DNA of 24,825 nucleotides from a bacterium (GTDB taxonomy: Bacteria; Elusimicrobiota; Elusimicrobia; Elusimicrobiales; UBA9959): the NCBI GenBank assembly GCA_021845705.1, contig JAJZVJ010000005.1, positions 1-24,825 on the forward strand. Reading direction: 5' to 3'. Shown one piece after another: positions 8,296 through 14,320 of this stretch. A program made the position numbers and the translations under genes. How positions within the stretch are numbered: position 1 is the stretch's first letter; each line of letters starts with the position of its first letter. The notes under the pieces are model-generated. The model was not told the DNA's origin, searched no databases, and was given only the letters and a program-made list of their open reading frames with translations.

Positions 8296-8373
8296 TTTCA
8301 CGTTTTTGGAACAAGTATTATCTATATTTTCACGTTTTTAGCGATATTTTATTGCTTTTTTTCACGTTTTTGG
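8296..8373 (+). repeat. Three 14-bp iterons with exact 32-bp period
   Basis: TTTCACGTTTTTGG (8296-8309), TTTCACGTTTTTAG (8328-8341) and TTTCACGTTTTTGG (8360-8373) are direct repeats. Starts are exactly 32 bp apart, about three helical turns, so all three would face the same side of the DNA. Intervening 18-bp segments are AT-rich and unrelated. The array ends 13 bp before the ATPase start codon, which points to an operator for cooperative binding of a regulator, perhaps the ATPase itself. Confidence 0.85.
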
Positions 8374-8380
8374 TTAATAT
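8352..8380 (+). promoter_or_regulatory. Putative promoter giving a leaderless ATPase mRNA
   Basis: TTGCTT (8352-8357) is followed by a 17-bp spacer and TAATAT (8375-8380). Transcription would be expected to start about 7 nt later, at the A of the ATG (8387). No Shine-Dalgarno is visible, consistent with a leaderless message. The third iteron lies inside the -35/-10 spacer. The boxes match consensus only partly. Confidence 0.45.
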
Positions 8381-8386
8381 ATCCAA

Positions 8387-9700
8387 ATGAAGAGAGACAT
8401 CTACCAGAGCCTTATCAATTGGAAAAAGTCCGACACCAGGAAGCCTTTGATCCTTCAGGGCGCCAGGCAGGTGGGCAAAACATACATTCTGAAGGAGTTC
8501 GGCAAAAACGAATACGAGGACACCGCCTATTTTAATTTTGAAGAGAACCCCGCTTTGAAAGGATTTTTTACCGGCAGGATTTCGCCCGAAAAGATCATTG
8601 AGAAGCTCTCCATTTACCGGGAAAAAAGCATTCTGCCGGGCAAAACACTGATCATTTTTGACGAGGTTCAGAATTCTCCTGAAACTTTGACCAGCCTTAA
8701 ATACTTTCAGGAGGAAGGCGGACAGTATCATATTGCCGCCGCCGGCTCTCTGCTCGGCATAAGGCTCGGCCGCTACGCGCCCTTTCCCGTTGGCAAAGTT
8801 AATTTTCTGAATCTCTATCCGTTGTCTTTCGGAGAGTATCTTGAAGGCATCGGCAAATCCGGCCTGCGCCGGCTGCTGCAAACCGCCGCGACGCCCGCGC
8901 CTTTCGAAACCGCGTTCCACGAGGAACTGCTTGAGAATCTGCGGCTGTATTATTTTATCGGCGGCATGCCCGAGGCGATCGCGCAGTATAAACAGGACAA
9001 GGACCTTAATAAGATCCGGACCATTCAGAACGAAATACTTGCGGCCTATCTGCTGGACATTGCCAAACACGCAAGCAAAACCGAATCAATAAAGATCGCG
9101 GGCGTCTGGAACTCCATACCGCGGCAGCTGGCCAAAGAGAACAAAAAATTCAAGTTTTCAGAGATCTCCCGGAACGCCAGGGCAAGAGATTATAACGAAT
9201 CTATCCAGTGGCTTGTGCATGCGGGGCTGGTTTACAAATGTTTTTCAACAAAAACCCCGAAGCTGCCGTTAAGCGGCTACTGCGATGAGACTATCTTCAA
9301 GCTTTATCTGCTGGATACCGGGCTTTTGGGCGCTATGCTCGGCTTGTCGCAAAAGACGATCGTGGAGGGGAACGTTCTTTTCTCCGGATACAACGGCGCG
9401 TTCACGGAGAACTATGCCGCCCAGGAACTGACCGCCAACGGGCATACAGAGCTGTATTACTGGACGGACGCCAACAGCGCCGAGGTTGATTTTGTTGTCC
9501 CGCATGAGGAGGAGATCTTTCCGCTTGAAGTAAAAGCTGGAACAAGCAGACATAAGACAAGCCTTTCTGTTTTCGGCGAACGGTACGCCTCACAGGTCTT
9601 ATCCATGGCCACGTTACGGAATTTAAAGCAGGATGGGAAAGTCTGTAATTATCCGCTATACGCGATCTCCCTTTTCCCGCAGGTTCGCCTGCGCCAGTAA
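8387..9700 (+). CDS. AAA-family ATPase with C-terminal DUF4143 domain
   Basis: The protein has 437 residues. The N-terminal AAA domain (about 1-160) carries Walker A GARQVGKT (25-32), Walker B LIIFDE (88-93) and a sensor-like AAAGSLLG (117-124). The C-terminal DUF4143 part (about 200-400) ends in a PD-(D/E)XK-like signature, EVDF (Asp368) followed by EVK (Glu381, Lys383). This family is very common in mobile or accessory gene content of bacteria and archaea, and its function is poorly known. Base composition is visibly lower in GC than its neighbours and codon use differs, suggesting transfer. No ribosome-binding site is seen; the ATG at 8387 is preceded by a -10-like box at leaderless distance and by iterons. 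Repeat copies lie on both sides. Confidence 0.9.
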   Translation: MKRDIYQSLINWKKSDTRKPLILQGARQVGKTYILKEFGKNEYEDTAYFNFEENPALKGFFTGRISPEKIIEKLSIYREKSILPGKTLIIFDEVQNSPETLTSLKYFQEEGGQYHIAAAGSLLGIRLGRYAPFPVGKVNFLNLYPLSFGEYLEGIGKSGLRRLLQTAATPAPFETAFHEELLENLRLYYFIGGMPEAIAQYKQDKDLNKIRTIQNEILAAYLLDIAKHASKTESIKIAGVWNSIPRQLAKENKKFKFSEISRNARARDYNESIQWLVHAGLVYKCFSTKTPKLPLSGYCDETIFKLYLLDTGLLGAMLGLSQKTIVEGNVLFSGYNGAFTENYAAQELTANGHTELYYWTDANSAEVDFVVPHEEEIFPLEVKAGTSRHKTSLSVFGERYASQVLSMATLRNLKQDGKVCNYPLYAISLFPQVRLRQ

Positions 9701-9742
9701 GTCATTCTTCCTGCGCTGTCGGTTTTGACGGTAAATTACGTG

Positions 9743-9766
9743 GGATAGGGGACGCCGCTTTCTGAC
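9743..9766 (+). repeat. Fragment of the family 1 palindromic repeat (left end)
   Basis: GGGATA then GGGACGCCGCTT (9749-9760) matches the left arm of copies A and B with one mismatch, at the same central position that differs between A and B. The preceding GGGATA is shared with copy B. The right arm is missing; the sequence runs into the ABC-transporter remnant. The fragment is short, so the assignment is tentative. Confidence 0.5.
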
Positions 9767-9782
9767 GCTCAGGCGCGGCGGG

Positions 9783-10304
9783 CTGCGCCGCCTGTTCGGC
9801 ATGGTGCTGCAGGACACCTGGCTCTTCAACGGCACGATACGGGAGAACATAGCCTACGGCCGCGAGGGTGCGTCCGAAGCCGAGATCACGGCAGCGGCGA
9901 AAGCGGCGCACGCGGACCACTTTATCCGGGCCCTGCCCGGGGGCTATAACACCGTGCTCAACGAGGAGGCCACAAATCTTTCACAGGGCGGGAAGCAGCT
10001 CCTCACGATAGCCCGCGCCGTGCTGGCGGACCCGGTTATCCTGATCCTGGACGAGGCTACCAGCAGCGTGGATACGAGGACGGAGGTAATAATTCAGACG
10101 GCGATGAAGGCGCTTATGAAGGGGCGGACGTCCTTTGTTATCGCGCACCGGCTTTCTACGATACGCGACGCGGGGCTTATTCTTGTGATGAACGACGGCA
10201 GGATAGTGGAAACGGGCAGTCACAGTTCGCTGATGGCGGCCAACGGCTTTTACTCCGAGATGTACCGCATGCAGTTCACCGGCGCGACGGTGGAAGGAAA
10301 TTAG
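9783..10304 (+). pseudogene. ABC-exporter ATPase remnant, 5'-truncated
   Basis: Homology starts abruptly at LRRLFGMVLQDTWLFNGTI (Q-loop region). It continues through a signature motif (LSQGG), Walker B (VILILDEATSS), the D-loop and the switch histidine (IAHRLSTI) to a normal C-terminus. The transmembrane domain and Walker A are absent; upstream in this frame there is a stop at about 9732-9734 and no trace of the missing half. A fragment of the palindromic repeat lies at the break. It resembles the second half of a heterodimeric ABCB-type multidrug/lipid exporter. An ATG at 9801 keeps a frame of 167 residues open, but without Walker A it cannot bind ATP normally. It is most likely a relic of a rearrangement. 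Confidence 0.8.
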
Positions 10305-10409
10305 CAGTCTGCCGAAGAAGCCCTTTTCGGTTCCTTTCGGCCGCTTTCGGGCTGCGGCTTCGTTGCTCATCGCTTACGGGCCCGTCGGGCCCGCTCGCTC
10401 TTCGCGCCT
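10305..10409. other. GC-rich intergenic region between convergent genes
   Basis: GAAGCC near 10316 can pair with GGCTTC near 10368, and two copies of the self-complementary CGGGCCCG lie at 10377-10384 and 10386-10393. None is followed by a T-run on either strand. On the minus strand the segment includes GTAAGCGATGAGC, vaguely like the core of repeat family 2, but the match is weak. Confidence 0.3.
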
Positions 10410-11021
10410 TTACCTGACGCTGTCCCCGGGAAGCAGGCGCTGGGGGATATTTTTAAAAGAAACAACTTTACCCCCGGAGAGATCCAGGAGCCAGACCCTG
10501 TCGAAGGCCTGGTCCGGCCAAGCCAGCGGGATGGCGGCGTGGACGGCCTGGGAGGAATTGTTGTATTCGGCCAGGGCCAGCGCCGCAGCAGGCAGATTGG
10601 TGTGCTGCCAGCAGACGAGCACCATTCTTCCGTCGTAGGCCGGGTTCTCCATTATATCCCTTGCCAGCTTGTTCGTCTGGCCGCGGGTAAAGCTGTCGTC
10701 GATCCGCAAGCCCAGCGCGCGCGCCAGGGGCGTTACCGTCTGTATCGAGCGGATGGAGCCGCCTTCGTTCTTGGGGGCCGCGGCGTAAATGACCACGGGC
10801 GCGCCATAGCGCCCGACCGCCGGCTCGTTCTTGAAGAATTTCACCAGCTCCTGAGCGCGCTTGAAACCCGGCTCGCTCAGTTCCGGTCCGGTTTCCTGCT
10901 TCTCCGCGTGGCGTATCAGGATAACCTGCGCCGGCGCGGCAAGAGCCGTTCCAACGCCCAGCAGCGCCGCCGCCATAAGCCCCAGCGAGATCCGTTTGCC
11001 GAGAAAATAGAGTGGTTTCAT
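10410..11021 (-). CDS. Exported histidine-phosphatase-superfamily protein
   Basis: The 203-residue protein has an N-terminal signal sequence (Lys/Arg start, hydrophobic core 11-28, Ala-Ala-Pro end). The phosphoglycerate-mutase/histidine-phosphatase fold is indicated by LIRHAEK (nucleophile His38, Arg37), Arg91 in SIRSIQTVTPL, and a second catalytic His140 in VCWQH. This His/Arg set supports an active phosphatase outside the cytoplasm, so it is not the cytoplasmic SixA. The substrate is unknown. The ATG at 11021 lacks a clear Shine-Dalgarno. Transcription is divergent from the kinase-like gene that follows, with 194 bp between them. Confidence 0.8.
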   Translation of the reverse strand: MKPLYFLGKRISLGLMAAALLGVGTALAAPAQVILIRHAEKQETGPELSEPGFKRAQELVKFFKNEPAVGRYGAPVVIYAAAPKNEGGSIRSIQTVTPLARALGLRIDDSFTRGQTNKLARDIMENPAYDGRMVLVCWQHTNLPAAALALAEYNNSSQAVHAAIPLAWPDQAFDRVWLLDLSGGKVVSFKNIPQRLLPGDSVR

Positions 11022-11215
11022 TAACTAGATGATACCAGATGGACCGCCCCGCGCGCCTGGGGCCAATGGCCCTTCTTATATGCCTACCCCGGCCTGGGCC
11101 GATTCCCGCGCACTAAAAGGACCTTTGGCCCATACGGGCTTGCGTCGCGATAGTTATACTGTAGGTATTGTCCCCGTGTCTCATATTAAATTCGCGGCGT
11201 ACCGGAGAAAACAGC
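11022..11215. promoter_or_regulatory. Divergent intergenic region with GGCC-rich words
   Basis: The left two thirds carry clustered words GGGCC, GGCCC, GCCTA and GGACCTTTGGCCC (about 11050-11133). A TATACT that could be a -10 box for the plus-strand gene lies at 11155-11160, without a good -35. A GGAG at 11203 serves the ATG at 11216. Similar GGCC words occur upstream of two other exported-protein genes. Confidence 0.35.
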
Positions 11216-12481
11216 ATGAAGAAAACCCTATCGATAGCGCTACTGGCGGGTCTGGCCGGAAACGCGTTGGCCGCCGGCGGACAATTCAGTTCCCTGGGCG
11301 TGGGCGCGGCGGAACTGAAGAAGGCGTCCGGCGCGAACTACGCCGATATTATCCCCGCCAGGGTCCTGGACGCCGCAAAAGCGCGGGACGGCTCCAGGAA
11401 GCTGGAATTTGGTTTTGTCTCCGAGGCGGAACGCAACGCGTACATCGCGAAAGCGGCGCTCTGGGTTCCCGAAGACCAGCTGGATACCAAAGCCCTCGAT
11501 TTCAAGAAAGGCCCCTTCTCCCCCCTTAAATACGAGCCGGAAGAACTGGTCAACTGTAAATACGTCCCGAACGGCGAAGCGTACGACGGCGGCAAGGCGA
11601 ACGGGACTACCCCTAAATTCAAATGCCAGGGCGAGAACGGCAAGAAATTCAAGGTGAAGTACGGCGAAAAGAACGCCGAAGTGATCACCGAGGTCGCCGC
11701 CACCTGGATCCTGACCGGCATAGGCGCCTACGCGGACAGCATGTACCCCGTCAGGCTGAACTGCCCCGACTGCCCTTCGGACCCTTTCAGGAGCGAAGCC
11801 GACACGGGCGCCTGGCAGAACGGCCAGCAGATCGCCATCGAGGACAAGCTCGGCGAGCGCATCGAATTCAAGGCCAACTCCGGGATAGGCTTCAACGAGT
11901 TTTACCTGATGGAAGACCGGGTGGGCGCGGAAGCCCTTGCCGCCATGGTCCATTTCTTCGGCGACACCGATAACAAAGCCCCCAACCAGGCCATAGCCTG
12001 CGCTAAAAAGAACACCGTGCAGGACCCGGCCACCGGCGCGGTAAAATGTCTTAAGCCCATCGTGTACATTCAGGATGCGGGCGTTACTTTCGGCGGGCGC
12101 GGGCTCTTCCATAACAGCAGGATGAATTTCGACGGCTGGGCCGCCGAATCCGTCTGGCTGGACCCCGCCAAGTGCATCATGCGGCTTCACACCGCCCAGA
12201 CCAGCTCCCTTCAGGGCACGGACCCCAGCGGCCGCAATATGCACCAGATAGGCGAGCGGGCCCGGCAGATGCTGGTCCGCCGGTTCTCGATGCTTTCGCG
12301 CGAGCAACTGGTGGATATCTTTACCGCGGCCCGGGCGTCCAAACGCGCCCCCCAGCACAGCGCCGGGGAATGGGCGGACCTGCTGCTGAGCAAAGTGCAG
12401 CAGCTGCGCGACCCCATGGGCGACGGCGGCAACTTTACCTGCCCTTACGACATAGTCCCGGCGAACTCGGCCGGCCGGTAA
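11216..12481 (+). CDS. Secreted Cys-rich protein with atypical-kinase-like motifs
   Basis: The 421-residue protein has a signal peptide (MKKTLSIALLAG to about Ala20) and eight cysteines (114, 137, 183, 186, 262, 278, 320, 409), suggesting disulfides and a periplasmic or extracellular location. I do not recognise the family. The order of motifs resembles a protein-kinase-like or HipA/FAM20-like fold: Lys148 in KFKVKYG (beta3 lysine), Glu155 or Glu159 in the following helix, GDTDNKAPNQ with Asp252 and Asn257 five apart as in catalytic loops (HRDxxxxN), then QDAGVTFGG with Asp287 as the DFG/DxG metal ligand. This is inference from motifs only. The ATG at 11216 is chosen over an upstream start at 11168 for the signal peptide and GGAG. 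The neighbour on the other strand is an exported phosphatase. Confidence 0.7.
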   Translation: MKKTLSIALLAGLAGNALAAGGQFSSLGVGAAELKKASGANYADIIPARVLDAAKARDGSRKLEFGFVSEAERNAYIAKAALWVPEDQLDTKALDFKKGPFSPLKYEPEELVNCKYVPNGEAYDGGKANGTTPKFKCQGENGKKFKVKYGEKNAEVITEVAATWILTGIGAYADSMYPVRLNCPDCPSDPFRSEADTGAWQNGQQIAIEDKLGERIEFKANSGIGFNEFYLMEDRVGAEALAAMVHFFGDTDNKAPNQAIACAKKNTVQDPATGAVKCLKPIVYIQDAGVTFGGRGLFHNSRMNFDGWAAESVWLDPAKCIMRLHTAQTSSLQGTDPSGRNMHQIGERARQMLVRRFSMLSREQLVDIFTAARASKRAPQHSAGEWADLLLSKVQQLRDPMGDGGNFTCPYDIVPANSAGR

Positions 12482-12484
12482 GGG

Positions 12485-12552
12485 TTAACCTGAAAATTGC
12501 GTTAGCAATTTTCCGCCCGCTGCGCGGGGGAATCCTGCGGGATCCGGGTTAA
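12485..12552. repeat. Three-hairpin element after the kinase-like gene
   Basis: TTAACC (12485-12490) can pair with GGTTAA (12547-12552), enclosing three hairpins. These are GAAAATTGC/GCAATTTTC (12492-12513, perfect 9 bp, GTTA loop), CCCGC/GCGGG (12516-12528) and ATCC/GGAT (12532-12543). The layout is cloverleaf-like. It may function as the plus-strand transcript end, although no T-run follows. Confidence 0.5.
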
Positions 12553-12575
12553 AACGCATGGCTCAATAAATAACG

Positions 12576-12610
12576 AACCGCCCCGGTCCATACTGGCGGC
12601 CGGGGCGGTT
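12576..12610 (-). terminator. Intrinsic terminator of the 12629-13126 gene
   Basis: A perfect 11-bp stem (AACCGCCCCGG with CCGGGGCGGTT) has a 13-nt loop and lies 19 bp beyond the minus-strand stop. It is followed on that strand by CGTTATTTATT. Confidence 0.75.
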
Positions 12611-12628
12611 TGCCCGGGGATTACTCTG

Positions 12629-13126
12629 TTAACTGAGCTTTTTAAGCTTGATGGGCAGAACCGGGATGACGTCCTCGGCAAGCTGCCCCGAACCCATCAC
12701 GTTTATGCCGCCTGCCAGGGTTTCCAAAGTCTGCCCGGCCAGGCCTATTTTCATGGAGAAATCACTTCCGCCGCAATTTACGAACGCCGCGGAGAGGACC
12801 GAAGTTCCCGCCTCCAGTTTGTAAACACCTTTGCAAACCACGTCGCCCGCCGGGTCCTGGCGGATTATGGTCACGTCTTGGGCAAGGATCATCCGGAGTT
12901 CGGAAAATTTGTAGGGAACCACCACGTACAGCCCTTTTATATTCTCGGCGGTAAGCGGGGTAGCGGGGACGGCGGCTACGGGCGCGGGCACCGGCGCTGG
13001 CGCGGCCGCATTTTCGAGGACCGAACACGGAACGGCCGAGGTCAGGCTCTTCAGGGCGCCGCCCGCGGCCGAAGCGGGCCCGGCGGTAAGAACCGCGGCG
13101 ACCAGAGCGTAAAACATTTTTTTCAT
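12629..13126 (-). CDS. Small secreted protein of unknown function
   Basis: The 165-residue protein starts MKKMFYALVAAVLTAGPASAAGG, a clear signal peptide. A Pro/Ala-rich linker (about 39-57) leads to a C-terminal domain of about 100 residues with two Cys (VVCKG, VNCGG) and beta-rich character. No family was recognised. The ATG at 13126 is preferred over an upstream start at 13159 because it begins the signal peptide and has AAGGA 7 nt upstream. A TATACT (minus strand, 13179-13184) may be its -10 box. It ends at a good terminator and appears monocistronic. Confidence 0.75.
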   Translation of the reverse strand: MKKMFYALVAAVLTAGPASAAGGALKSLTSAVPCSVLENAAAPAPVPAPVAAVPATPLTAENIKGLYVVVPYKFSELRMILAQDVTIIRQDPAGDVVCKGVYKLEAGTSVLSAAFVNCGGSDFSMKIGLAGQTLETLAGGINVMGSGQLAEDVIPVLPIKLKKLS

Positions 13127-13279
13127 GGTAAATTCCTTTTCCCGCACTTCCGGCGCCAAGCGTACCGGCTATATGTAAAGTATAGCGCGGATCGCTTACC
13201 CGCACATGAGTCCAAGGTCCCGCCATTACCAGGACAGTTGCTGCCTATTCCTGCCCCAAAGGCCTAGCCCGGGGGATAA

Positions 13280-13359
13280 GGGACGCTGCTTCCCAACTTC
13301 CTGATTCACTGACGCACTCGGTTACAGTGGTCGCTCAGGAAGATAGTAAGCAGCGTCCC
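13280..13359. repeat. Palindromic dispersed repeat, family 1, copy B
   Basis: Terminal inverted repeats GGGACGCTGCTT (13280-13291) and AAGCAGCGTCCC (13348-13359) are perfect. Compared with copy A (8026-8104) the central base pair of the stem is flipped from A-T to T-A, a compensatory change. The core (CTGACGCAC, TCAGGA, GATAGTAAGC) and the downstream CTGTCTCCCC are conserved. It sits between divergent genes, so the family is not simply a terminator. The surrounding gap 13127-13469 holds this element, a GGCC-word patch at about 13230-13270 and the promoter of the next gene. Confidence 0.8.
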
Positions 13360-13412
13360 CTGTCTCCCCAAAGCCGGTTTCATGCTCATCTTGCGTTGGA
13401 TAATTCTGTATA

Positions 13413-13441
13413 TTGACATGCCCTGATTTAATTTATAAATT
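13413..13441 (+). promoter_or_regulatory. Sigma70-type promoter of the four-helix membrane protein gene
   Basis: A perfect TTGACA (13413-13418) is followed by either TATAAA at 15 bp (13434-13439) or TAAATT at 17 bp (13436-13441). An AAGGGGG ribosome-binding site follows before the ATG at 13470. Confidence 0.7.
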
Positions 13442-13469
13442 GCCCCAGAGGGGTATTTAAGGGGGAAAA

Positions 13470-13814
13470 ATGTTTAAATTAACCGTGTTTTCTTTTGCTG
13501 TTGCCGCGGTCCTGGGAGCGACGATGGCGATAAGGTATTTCGCTCAGAAAGGAATATCGCTGCCGCTGGCGCTGGTGCACGGATTTTTTGCGGCCGCCGG
13601 CCTTGTAATGCTCATAGCGGCGGGGATGCAGGCGTCCTTCCCGGGCCATACTATGCTGGCGCTCGGCCTTTTCCTGGCCACCGCTGCCGGGGGTTTCCTG
13701 CTTTTCGCGAGGCATCTTCTGAAGCTGCCCGCGCTGCCTGCCCTGATAATTATCCACGGCAGCGCCGCGGTAGTGTCGTTCCTGGTCCTGCTCGTCAGCG
13801 TGTTTTCTCTATAA
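13470..13814 (+). CDS. Small four-helix inner-membrane protein
   Basis: The 114-residue protein consists of about four transmembrane helices with short loops. Two copies of a helix motif are visible, LVHGFFAAAG and IIHGSAAVVS, suggesting an internal duplication of a two-helix unit, each with a His-Gly pair. Similar small membrane proteins of unknown function occur in many proteobacteria. The strong promoter, AAGGGGG ribosome-binding site and downstream terminator support a real single-gene transcript. No function is assigned; the paired intramembrane histidines could bind a metal or heme, but that is only a possibility. Confidence 0.75.
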   Translation: MFKLTVFSFAVAAVLGATMAIRYFAQKGISLPLALVHGFFAAAGLVMLIAAGMQASFPGHTMLALGLFLATAAGGFLLFARHLLKLPALPALIIIHGSAAVVSFLVLLVSVFSL

Positions 13815-13917
13815 AGAGCCCTGCCGGCCGGAGCGGATCGCGCCTGAAAACTATCAGGGACCGCTGATCACTAAATGACTGATCTTTTGTTTTGATGCCT
13901 TGGGGGTCTTGAAACAC

Positions 13918-13945
13918 CCCGGCATCGTTGCCGGGTATTTTTATT
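13918..13945 (+). terminator. Intrinsic terminator after the four-helix protein gene
   Basis: CCCGGCA (13918-13924) pairs with TGCCGGG (13929-13935) around a TCGT loop and is followed by TATTTTTATT. It is about 100 nt past the stop and overlaps the end of the convergent rescue-factor gene. A competing hairpin (GATGCC 13894-13899 with GGCATC 13921-13926, extended by GGGGT/ACCCC) uses part of the same bases. Confidence 0.75.
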
Positions 13946-14318
13946 CCTGCGCGGGAGGAGTGTCCAGGCGGCGCTTCCTGGCTCTGTTCGCTTTGCGGCG
14001 GCGGATCTTTTGTATTTGTTTAAGGCGGTCGGAGGTTTCGGGGGAGATCCGCACCTCTATCTCGTCCACCAGTTCGCGCAGGGCTATGAAGCGGTTCAGT
14101 GAGCGCTTGCGCTCGCGCTGGCAGCGCACTATCAGGCTTAGCGGAGGATATTTAAGCAGGACGGCGTTCGAGGTCTTGTTTATCTTCTGGCCGCCGTGGC
14201 CGGAGCCGCGGATGAACTGCTCTTCCACCAGCTTCAGGTCTATGCCCAGCCGCGCTATGCGCGCTTTGAGCGCCTCTGTTTTGGCCGGGGAAATTTCGGA
14301 AAACTCGGTGAAATTCAC
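13941..14318 (-). CDS. RF-1-domain GGQ protein, ArfB-like ribosome rescue factor
   Basis: The 125-residue protein has the release-factor peptidyl-hydrolysis domain only. GSGHGGQKINKTSNAV contains the catalytic GGQ (42-44), and there is no codon-recognition domain. The C-terminus is a helix very rich in Lys/Arg (KIRRRKANRARKRR), like the ArfB/YaeJ tail that enters the empty mRNA channel of stalled ribosomes. It should release nascent chains from non-stop complexes. The start is GTG at 14318, 2 nt after the rel stop codon, with GGAAG inside the end of rel, so translational coupling is likely. Other small RF-1-like hydrolases (mtRF-R type) are an alternative family placement. Confidence 0.82.
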   Translation of the reverse strand: MNFTEFSEISPAKTEALKARIARLGIDLKLVEEQFIRGSGHGGQKINKTSNAVLLKYPPLSLIVRCQRERKRSLNRFIALRELVDEIEVRISPETSDRLKQIQKIRRRKANRARKRRLDTPPAQE

Positions 14319-14320
14319 GC

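Noticed and set aside
8296..8373. CRISPR-like array
   Set aside because: Repeats are only 14 bp with 18-bp AT-rich spacers, only three units, and no cas genes; better explained as iterons.
9801..10304. Functional stand-alone ABC ATPase
   Set aside because: Walker A and the first part of the nucleotide-binding domain are missing, so ATP binding is not expected; treated as a remnant.
10377..10393. Double CGGGCCCG palindrome as a terminator
   Set aside because: No T-run on either strand and the stems would be self-complementary words common in GC-rich DNA.
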